DNA from: Alphaproteobacteria bacterium
GTDB lineage: Bacteria > Pseudomonadota > Alphaproteobacteria > RF32 > CAG-239
Reading direction: 5' to 3'
Assembly (NCBI GenBank): GCA_017557925.1
Contig: JAFYWO010000051.1
Span: forward strand, 1 to 11,330
Length of the DNA: 11,330 nt
A program made the position numbers and the translations under genes. Each line of letters begins with the position of its first letter. The first letter of the stretch is position 1. Of this stretch, positions 5,703 through 11,330 are shown in pieces. The notes below the pieces were generated by a model, which saw only the letters and a program-made list of their open reading frames with translations, had not been told where the DNA came from and did no database searches.

Positions 5703-7022
5703 CTATTTCTTTTTCCTTATTTCATATTTAGCCAATTTACAATAGTCAAGCAACGGGATACGAGCCGGACACGAATACGCGCAACAACCGCATTCAATAC
5801 AGTCTAGCACGTGGATTTTTTCAGCCTCGTCGTATTCACCGTTACGGATAAGAGAGTGTATCATATATGGTTCAAGACCTTGAGGGCAAACATCAACACA
5901 AGTAGCACAACGAATACAAGGGCTGACTTCCGGTTTGTAAGCACTTTCGTCTTTCAATATCAAAATACCTGAACTTATTTTTGTAATCGGAGCATTTAAA
6001 TTTACACCGGCAATGCCCATCATAGGTCCGCCGAATATAATTTTTCCGATTTCACTCTTTTGTCCGGCTTTTTCTATTAAATAAGAAGATGGTGTGCCGA
6101 TACGAACTCGGAAATTTCCTGCCTTTTCAACATCATCACCGCTAACCGTAACAATACGCTCAAATAAAGGTTTATTCTTTTGAACCGCTTCGTATATAGC
6201 AAAAGCTGTTCCGACATTTTGAACAACACAACCAGCATCAATAGGCAAGCCACCAGAAGGAACTTCTCTTCCGCTGACAGCAGTAATAAGTTGCTTTTCA
6301 GCTCCTTGCGGATACTTTGTAGCACAAACCTGAACACTAACACCTTTATGTATGCCAACAGCTTTTTTCAGCGTTTTAATTGCATTTGGTTTATTTTCAT
6401 CAACAGCTATAACAGTCTTTTTTGCATTAAGAGCTTTACTTAATATTTTTGCACCGATAACAATTTGTTCGCTACATTCTTGCATTAAGCGGTCATCTGC
6501 AGTTAAATATGGTTCACATTCAATTCCGTTTAAGATAAGATAGTCAACATTTTTTCCTTGAGGAACTGTTACCTTTACCGGAGTAGGGAAGCCTGCTCCT
6601 CCCATACCTACAATACCTGATTTTCTGATGATATTAACAATATCTTCCGCACTTGCGGTTATTTCAGATACAATGTCAGGAGTCCTGTCAATATCTTCTT
6701 CCCACTCGTCACCTTCTACTTTTATTGTTATCATTTTTTCAGGATAACCGCTTCCTGTTTCGGTTTCTTCTACTTTGATAACTTCTCCGGAAACTGAAGA
6801 ATGAACATCTGCAGAAATAATGCCGTCAGCATCTGCAACAAGTGTTCCAACCTTAACTTTATCACCTTTTCCTACCAAAATTTTTGCAGGTGCTCCGATG
6901 TGTTGTTTAACAGGAATTGTAACAATTTCAGGAACGCCGGCATCTTCAATGGCTATATCAGAGGATAACTTAAATTTATCGGGATGAATACCGCCGATTG
7001 TAAAAGTTTTAATTTTCTTCAT
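5703..7022 (-). CDS. rnfC: Rnf electron transport complex subunit RnfC, NADH-binding
   Basis: RnfC is the peripheral cytoplasmic subunit that binds NAD(H) and FMN and passes electrons through two [4Fe-4S] clusters. The N-terminal barrel (about 1-110) starts GGIHPDKFK. The nucleotide and flavin region carries GMGGAGFPTPVK (139-150) and NGIECEPYLTADDR (165-178), and an SLBB-like region follows. The cluster motifs are C369xxC372xxC375xxxC379P and C408xxC411xxC414xxxC418P. I place the start at the ATG 7020-7022 (MKKIKTFTIGG), not at the in-frame ATG 13 codons upstream. GGAG lies 7 bases before it and it forms an ATGA overlap with the rnfB stop. The extra residues (MSYRCYCLYRRKK) would read through rnfB sequence and do not resemble RnfC. 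The protein has 439 residues, a normal length for forms without a long C-terminal extension. Confidence 0.95.
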   Translation of the reverse strand: MKKIKTFTIGGIHPDKFKLSSDIAIEDAGVPEIVTIPVKQHIGAPAKILVGKGDKVKVGTLVADADGIISADVHSSVSGEVIKVEETETGSGYPEKMITIKVEGDEWEEDIDRTPDIVSEITASAEDIVNIIRKSGIVGMGGAGFPTPVKVTVPQGKNVDYLILNGIECEPYLTADDRLMQECSEQIVIGAKILSKALNAKKTVIAVDENKPNAIKTLKKAVGIHKGVSVQVCATKYPQGAEKQLITAVSGREVPSGGLPIDAGCVVQNVGTAFAIYEAVQKNKPLFERIVTVSGDDVEKAGNFRVRIGTPSSYLIEKAGQKSEIGKIIFGGPMMGIAGVNLNAPITKISSGILILKDESAYKPEVSPCIRCATCVDVCPQGLEPYMIHSLIRNGEYDEAEKIHVLDCIECGCCAYSCPARIPLLDYCKLAKYEIRKKK

Positions 7023-7852
7023 TTTTTTTCTCCTGTATAAACAATAGCACCTGTAGGACAAGCTGATGCTAATTCTTTACCGTATTGTTCTGCAGAAACT
7101 GTGGTCGGTATATATGATAAATTGTTCTCAACTTTAATATCAGGACAGATTTTTGCACATTTCATACAACCGATACAAGCAGATTTACAGTTTTTGCGAG
7201 CAGTAGCTCCCTTTTGTTTGTTTTTACAAGCTACATAAACACGAACTCCGTTAGCGCCAACCGGTCTGATTTCATACAGACCACGAGGACAAATACGAAT
7301 GCAAGTTCCGCAAGATGTGCATTTATCCGGATTAACCTCAGGCAAGCCTGTTTTAGGATTCATTTCAATAGCGCCGAAAGGACAATTACGTACGCAATCC
7401 CCCAAACGCAGACAACCGTTAGGACATCCTGTTTTGCCGACAAACACTCTGGAAGCTAAACGACAACTTTTCAAACCGACATAGTCAACTTTATCGGGAG
7501 CATTTTCGCAACTACCATTACACTGTAATACCGCAACGGTAGGTTCGTGGTCTTCAGCAATATATCCTAGTTTTTGGGCAATTTTAATCATTACATTGCG
7601 TCCGCCGACAGGACAATACAACGAGCGAAACTCATCAGCATTTGAAGAAGCACAACGATTGGCAAAATCTTGACATCCAGCACTTCCGCAAGCTCCGCAA
7701 TTTGCTTGTGGTAAAATTTCGGCAATTTCCTCAGCCATAATGTTTGGCTCAACCTTAAATTTTTTAGCTATAAAAAATAAAACAATCGCAGCAACAACGG
7801 CAATAACCGATAAAATGGCGATATTAAATAATATTATTTCAGTCATACCCAT
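7019..7852 (-). CDS. rnfB: Rnf electron transport complex subunit RnfB, ferredoxin-like iron-sulphur protein
   Basis: RnfB has an N-terminal membrane anchor (about 8-29) and takes electrons from, or gives them to, ferredoxin in the cytoplasm. A 4Fe-4S (Fer4_21-like) domain shows C52xxC55xxxxC60 with C80. A second Cys-rich block spans C111-C157 (CNGSC, GCPNGC, CVRNCP). Classical ferredoxin motifs follow: C178xxC181xxC184xxxC188P, and C226xxC229xxC232xxxC236P with C265P. With 277 residues and this number of clusters it resembles the long RnfB of Bacteroidota and clostridia rather than the roughly 190-residue enterobacterial protein. It heads the rnf structural genes, 66 bases after rseC. MGMTEII offers two starts (7852 or 7846); neither has a good ribosome binding site, and the first is kept. 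Confidence 0.95.
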   Translation of the reverse strand: MGMTEIILFNIAILSVIAVVAAIVLFFIAKKFKVEPNIMAEEIAEILPQANCGACGSAGCQDFANRCASSNADEFRSLYCPVGGRNVMIKIAQKLGYIAEDHEPTVAVLQCNGSCENAPDKVDYVGLKSCRLASRVFVGKTGCPNGCLRLGDCVRNCPFGAIEMNPKTGLPEVNPDKCTSCGTCIRICPRGLYEIRPVGANGVRVYVACKNKQKGATARKNCKSACIGCMKCAKICPDIKVENNLSYIPTTVSAEQYGKELASACPTGAIVYTGEKK

Positions 7853-7918
7853 ATTTCTATTGTTAACATTGATGCTAAAATATCATTATTTTTTTTTATT
7901 AAAAGTAATTTTTTACAC

Positions 7919-8323
7919 TTATCTTATTTTTATAATCAAATTTTTTTTCAAATTGTTGCGAAATAAATACAATAAAAAATAATAAGGTAATAATACCCCT
8001 AAACCGAAAAGTGAAGCTATTATCTCATCTTTAGTATAAAAAAAACTCCAAAACAAGCTTAACAATACTAAAATTAAAGGTATGACGTATCCGTAAACAG
8101 AAGCATAAAATGCCTGCTTGCTACTGATTACAAGTTCTATTTTTTGTCCGACGGAATAATTATTTGGTCTATCACATTCAACTTCTATTATATGTTGTTT
8201 TACACTTTGTAAACAAGCATCTTTTAATGCGCAACTTCCGCAAGCCTCTTTTTGTGTTATTTCTACACTGACAATATTTTCTTTAATTGCGCTTATTGTT
8301 CCGGTATGTGTTATTTCTGTCAT
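7919..8323 (-). CDS. rseC: RseC/SoxR-reducing system-like membrane protein
   Basis: This is a 134-residue protein of the RseC/MucC family, whose members are encoded beside rnf or rpoE genes; in E. coli RseC works with Rsx (Rnf) in reducing SoxR. The N-terminal soluble part holds C28-G-S-C31-x5-C37 and C50, the usual cysteine cluster of the family, possibly for a metal or iron-sulphur centre. Two membrane helices follow (about 75-97 and 100-121). The start overlaps the apbE stop (ATGA) and lacks its own ribosome binding site, so translation is probably coupled to apbE. The order rseC-rnfB is typical of Bacteroidota rnf clusters. Its exact role here, helper or regulator of Rnf, is inference. 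Confidence 0.85.
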   Translation of the reverse strand: MTEITHTGTISAIKENIVSVEITQKEACGSCALKDACLQSVKQHIIEVECDRPNNYSVGQKIELVISSKQAFYASVYGYVIPLILVLLSLFWSFFYTKDEIIASLFGLGVLLPYYFLLYLFRNNLKKNLIIKIR

Positions 8324-9339
8324 TGTTCTATCAATTTTTTAGCTTTGTTTGATACGATATTTTTAATTTTATTGTCTTCTGTTTTTACAAACATAAATAC
8401 AGCAAGGTCATTAAACTCAGCAAATTCAAGTCCTTCTTTTTCTCCCATAGACATTATAGCCGTTGCCAAACCATCTGCAATCATACATTTCTGGTGAAAA
8501 ACAGTAACCGATAACAGGTTGTTTTTTACGGGATAACCGGTTCTTGTATCTATTGTATGAGAATATTTTTTTTCTCCTACATAAAAAAAATTACGATAAT
8601 CTCCTGAAGTTGCAACAGCATAATCTTTTATTCCAACAATAAAAGCAGTTTCGTTACTTTTTTCACTAGGCTTAACAATTCCAATATTCCATCCTTTAAT
8701 TTTATCAGATTTGTTGCCATAAGCTATAACTTCGCCACCTATCTCAATTATAAAATCATTATAACCAAGTCCTTTTAAGAGCTCGGATAACTTATCAACA
8801 CCATATCCTTTGGCAATGGCAGATAAATTTATTGTAACATCATCAAATTGTTTTTTTAATCTGCTAAAGTCTTCACTGAATTCTATTTTATCAAAACCTG
8901 TTAGACTAAGTGTATCATAAATATCAGCTTCATTTGGTTCTTTTTCAATCCTTCCTTTAGTCCCAAATCCCCATAAATCAATAAGTTTACCTGCTGTAGG
9001 GTCAAAAGCTCCATCACTTATCTTGTATATATTATAAGAATTTTTAAGGATATACTGCATATCTTTTGAAAGCTCTATCCATTGATTTGCTGGAGAATTA
9101 TTGATTTGTGAAATTTCAGAACTTAAATCAAATACAGACATTTGGGAATTTACATTATTTAATTCGTTACTTATTATTTTTGGAAGTCTGGTGTCTTTCT
9201 TATCGGTCCGAATTTTTACAGTATAATAGGTTCCAAAAATTTTACCGTTTAATGTTTGATATGGATTATTTTTTTTGCTCTCCGAAAATATAAGTCCCGC
9301 AAAAAAAATAAATAATGCAAAAAAAGCTAATATACGCAT
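8320..9339 (-). CDS. apbE: FAD:protein FMN transferase ApbE, flavinylates RnfD and RnfG
   Basis: ApbE uses FAD to link FMN to a Thr in Dxx(S/T)gAT motifs on the periplasmic side. The N-terminus MRILAFFALFIFFAGLIFSE is a signal peptide or anchor without a lipobox Cys, unlike lipoprotein ApbEs. Family motifs are DGAFDPTAGKLIDLWGFG (109-126), NLSAIAKGYGVDKL (171-184), FIIEIGGEVIAYG (196-208), ATSGDYRNFF (243-252), HTIDTRTGYPV (261-271) and the Mg site D289GLAT293. All expected residues are present, and 339 residues is normal. It is the first gene of the apbE-rseC-rnfBCDGEA operon, whose RnfD and RnfG carry intact acceptor motifs, so its substrates are probably these two. The ATG has no clear ribosome binding site; about 125 bases of potentially structured leader precede it. 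Confidence 0.95.
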   Translation of the reverse strand: MRILAFFALFIFFAGLIFSESKKNNPYQTLNGKIFGTYYTVKIRTDKKDTRLPKIISNELNNVNSQMSVFDLSSEISQINNSPANQWIELSKDMQYILKNSYNIYKISDGAFDPTAGKLIDLWGFGTKGRIEKEPNEADIYDTLSLTGFDKIEFSEDFSRLKKQFDDVTINLSAIAKGYGVDKLSELLKGLGYNDFIIEIGGEVIAYGNKSDKIKGWNIGIVKPSEKSNETAFIVGIKDYAVATSGDYRNFFYVGEKKYSHTIDTRTGYPVKNNLLSVTVFHQKCMIADGLATAIMSMGEKEGLEFAEFNDLAVFMFVKTEDNKIKNIVSNKAKKLIEQ

Positions 9340-9370
9340 ACTCTAAAAACCATAAAAGTCTAAAAACAAA

Positions 9371-9467
9371 TTAGCATAGTCTATGAAAGATGTATCCTTA
9401 CAAAGACCGATTATTGGTGATTAAGGAGATAGATACATTCCCCAATTTCTCCAATAACTTCTGCTAA
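9371..9467 (-). promoter_or_regulatory. Potentially structured RNA leader of the apbE-rnf operon
   Basis: The region between the predicted promoter and apbE contains several perfect complementary segments. TTAGCA (9371-9376) and TGCTAA (9462-9467) could close the whole element. ATGTATC (9390-9396) pairs with GATACAT (9432-9438), TTATTGG (9411-9417) with CCAATAA (9451-9457), and GGAGA (9425-9429) with TCTCC (9448-9452). The second and third pairings cross, so they form either a pseudoknot or two exclusive states. That is the layout of an attenuator or riboswitch, but I recognise no known class; FMN and TPP hallmarks are absent. AT-rich DNA gives chance pairings, so confidence is modest. Confidence 0.35.
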
Positions 9468-9470
9468 CTA

Positions 9471-9499
9471 ACGATATAAAAGAAAAATATTGTTGTCAA
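9471..9499 (-). promoter_or_regulatory. Predicted promoter of the apbE-rseC-rnf operon
   Basis: On the minus strand a perfect TTGACA (9494-9499) and TATCGT (9471-9476) are 17 bases apart; TATATC two bases earlier is an alternative -10. It lies downstream of the hppA terminator, so the rnf operon has its own start. Transcription would begin near 9464, giving a leader of about 125 bases. Confidence 0.5.
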
Positions 9500-9561
9500 T
9501 TCAAAACTGGATAATACATTTTTGCAATATAAATAAGATTACCCGCCAAAAAAAGCATAAT

Positions 9562-9591
9562 AAAAACCCCGTGTCTTAAAACAACACGGGG
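9562..9591 (-). terminator. Rho-independent terminator of hppA
   Basis: On the minus strand CCCCGTGT (9584-9591) pairs perfectly with ACACGGGG (9567-9574) around a 9-base loop, followed by TTTTT (9562-9566). It lies 22 bases past the hppA stop and separates hppA from the apbE-rnf operon. Confidence 0.93.
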
Positions 9592-9613
9592 CATAAGTGA
9601 TTAGCTTAAGTAA

Positions 9614-11330
9614 TTATTCAGAAGCTTGTTTTTTGCTCTTCAAAATTACAGAAGTTAAAATTGCAAGTAAAGCAATAACAACGCACCAACCAATAGCAGA
9701 AAGTTTGGTATATTCGTTATTATAAGCAACAACGATAGGTGCAACAATTACAGCAACCATATTAACCACTTTAATCATTGGGTTTAATGCAGGACCTGCA
9801 GTATCTTTTAATGGGTCACCCACAGTATCGCCTACAACACTTGCTTTATGACGTTCAGAGCCTTTACCAGTGTTGTTTTCAATATCACTTGGTTCATCTT
9901 CTATAAGCTTTTTAGCATTATCCCATGCGCCACCGGCGTTAGACATAAACACTGCTAACAGTTGACCTGAAACAATGATACCTGCAAGGAAACCACCCAA
10001 AGCTTCTACACCAAGAGAAAGTCCTACAAATATAGGTGAAACAATACCCAATAAAGCTAAAATGATAAGTTCTTTTTGAGCAGCAGCTGTAGAAATTGCA
10101 ACAGTTGTTCCGTAATCAGGTTTAGCTTTGTTTTCAAGAATGCCAAGTTTGAATTGACGGCGAACTTCTTCAACAATCAAACTTGCTGCACGTCTTACCG
10201 CATTGATTGCAAAAGAAGAGAACAACCAAGGCACGGCCGCACCAATTAACATACCGACAAATACTACAGGATTTGATACAACAATACCAATATCTTTAAT
10301 CAATGGTAGAGCTTGATTTAAGCCTTCTTTTGCCCAAGTATTGTTTAATGTTTGTTGAACGTTACTTACGTCAACCATATAAGAACCGAACAAACTAACG
10401 GCAGCAATCACGGCAGAACCGATAGCAACACCTTTAGTAATGGCTTTTGTTGTATTACCTACACTGTCAAGGTCAGCCATAATTTGGCGAGCTTTTTGTG
10501 TTTTTTCGTCTTTTGCATCATGCCAAGACATTTCACCGATACCGTTAGCATTATCAGCAATAGGACCAAAAGAGTCCATAGCAACGTTATTACCTGTAAG
10601 GGTAAGCATACCGATACCGGTCATGGCAACACCATACAAAATATATGTAACTTTTTCTGCGGCACTTAAACCATCAATAGTTCCGAAAATTAAAACAGAA
10701 GCAAAAATGGTTATGGCAATAACTAAAACAGACCAAACTGAACTTTCCAAACCAACGGCAAGACCGCTCAAGATTGTAGTAGCAGAACCTGTGTCTGTTG
10801 ATTTTTTGATTTCATTAACAGGAGCACCTGTTGTTCCCGTAAAGTGTTCTGTAATTCTATCAATAGCCATAGCTAAGAATACACCGATAGTAACAGCCAA
10901 GAATGGTCTCCACCATCCGCCTTGTAAGCCTTGTAAATAGAAGTAAGCAACTAAAGCAAACAAAATGATGGAAATTGTAGCAGAAGTTACATAACCTCTA
11001 AATATCGCTTTCATAGCATTACCTTTTAAACCGTTATCTCTAACAGCATAAGTTCCGATAATAGAACAGAATACACCGATACCACGAACCAATAGCGGAT
11101 AAACAATCCATTCATACATACCTGTTATGTGCCACAAAGCAAGTCCTAAAATTAAGCCTGAAACGATAGTAACTTCATAAGACTCAAAAATATCGGCAGC
11201 CATACCTGCACAGTCACCAACGTTATCACCAACAAGGTCGGCAACAACGGCTGGGTTTCTCGGGTCATCTTCAGGAATACCGGCTTCCACCTTACCAACA
11301 AGGTCAGCACCAACGTCAGCAGCTTTTGTA
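9614..11330 (-). CDS. hppA: K+-independent-type H+-translocating membrane pyrophosphatase, N-terminus beyond the window
   Basis: This is an integral-membrane pyrophosphatase that couples hydrolysis of cytoplasmic PPi to proton pumping. The frame continues through the window end (TKAADVGADLVGK precedes the first listed Val), so about 571 C-terminal residues are visible of a family near 650-800; the GTG at 11288-11290 is an internal Val. Signature motifs are EDDPRNPAVVADLVGDNVGD (about 11230-11270), GTTGAPVNEIKKSTDTGSAT, GNTTKAITKGVAIGSA and, near the C-terminus, GDTVGDPLKDTAGPALNPM. In GNTTKAITKG the Lys (10445-10447) and following Thr (10436-10438) stand where K+-dependent enzymes have Ala and Ala/Gly, so the enzyme should be K+-independent and pump protons, as in Rhodospirillum. 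It is the gene upstream of the apbE-rnf operon but ends in its own terminator. Confidence 0.97.
   Translation of the reverse strand, partial: TKAADVGADLVGKVEAGIPEDDPRNPAVVADLVGDNVGDCAGMAADIFESYEVTIVSGLILGLALWHITGMYEWIVYPLLVRGIGVFCSIIGTYAVRDNGLKGNAMKAIFRGYVTSATISIILFALVAYFYLQGLQGGWWRPFLAVTIGVFLAMAIDRITEHFTGTTGAPVNEIKKSTDTGSATTILSGLAVGLESSVWSVLVIAITIFASVLIFGTIDGLSAAEKVTYILYGVAMTGIGMLTLTGNNVAMDSFGPIADNANGIGEMSWHDAKDEKTQKARQIMADLDSVGNTTKAITKGVAIGSAVIAAVSLFGSYMVDVSNVQQTLNNTWAKEGLNQALPLIKDIGIVVSNPVVFVGMLIGAAVPWLFSSFAINAVRRAASLIVEEVRRQFKLGILENKAKPDYGTTVAISTAAAQKELIILALLGIVSPIFVGLSLGVEALGGFLAGIIVSGQLLAVFMSNAGGAWDNAKKLIEDEPSDIENNTGKGSERHKASVVGDTVGDPLKDTAGPALNPMIKVVNMVAVIVAPIVVAYNNEYTKLSAIGWCVVIALLAILTSVILKSKKQASE

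Noticed and set aside
9383..9424. A 13-codon plus-strand ORF (MKDVSLQRPIIGD) preceding GGAG in the apbE upstream region.
   Set aside because: It is very short, has no ribosome binding site, no gene downstream on that strand, and lies within the inverted-repeat leader of the minus-strand operon.
9371..9467. The inverted-repeat region as 4.5S RNA, an FMN riboswitch or a miniature transposable element.
   Set aside because: It lacks the conserved 4.5S tip (GGAAGGAAGCAG-like) and the FMN element hallmarks, and there are no clear target duplications at its ends.
10440..10940. A 166-codon open frame on the plus strand inside hppA.
   Set aside because: It is antisense to highly conserved pyrophosphatase motifs and has no recognisable product or ribosome binding site; it is a shadow of hppA codon use.

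Overview
The window is AT-rich DNA from a bacterium that uses Shine-Dalgarno sites. Clear GGAG-type sites precede most genes, and several genes overlap by ATGA. Three things point to a Gram-negative, at least partly anaerobic, probably host-associated bacterium: a type II-style cas1 with a candidate tracrRNA, a K+-independent-type membrane pyrophosphatase, and a complete Rnf complex. A low-GC alphaproteobacterium, such as the gut lineages, fits best, but this is inference. The Rnf gene order (rnfB-C-D-G-E-A preceded by rseC) is the one known from Bacteroidota. It differs from the rnfABCDGE order of enterobacteria and Rhodobacter.

Left part (1-1080, + strand): the end of a CRISPR locus. The window opens inside cas1, whose C-terminal two thirds are visible. 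Where cas2 normally follows there is a small unknown gene (63 aa) with its own promoter, inverted repeat and strong ribosome binding site. Downstream lies a non-coding stretch (about 897-990) with the layout of a type II-C tracrRNA: an anti-repeat-like part, the AATAAGGC nexus hairpin and a GC-rich final hairpin. No CRISPR repeats and no cas2 are seen here.

Middle (1019-2940): two tandem promoters drive a MutT/MTH1-like NUDIX gene that ends in a GAAA-tetraloop terminator. A six-helix membrane protein of unknown function is on the minus strand. A divergent gene encodes a small exported protein made of exact 20-residue repeats (TNSLGTT), ending in a strong, probably bidirectional terminator.

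Right part (2959-9340, - strand): one long operon, transcribed right to left as apbE, rseC, rnfB, rnfC, rnfD, rnfG, rnfE, rnfA. RnfABCDGE couples electron transfer between ferredoxin and NAD+ to ion movement across the inner membrane. ApbE attaches FMN covalently to RnfD and RnfG, and RseC is a small membrane partner often encoded next to rnf. Almost every junction overlaps or is nearly contiguous, so the set is probably co-translated. A 97-nt potentially structured leader with mutually exclusive pairings lies between the predicted apbE promoter and the apbE start.

Far right (9562-11330, - strand): the C-terminal part of hppA, a proton-pumping pyrophosphatase that runs off the window end, followed by a strong terminator. 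With Rnf it suggests energy conservation through low-yield ion pumps. Intergenic stretches 2349-2446 and 9500-9561 show nothing further that I can support.
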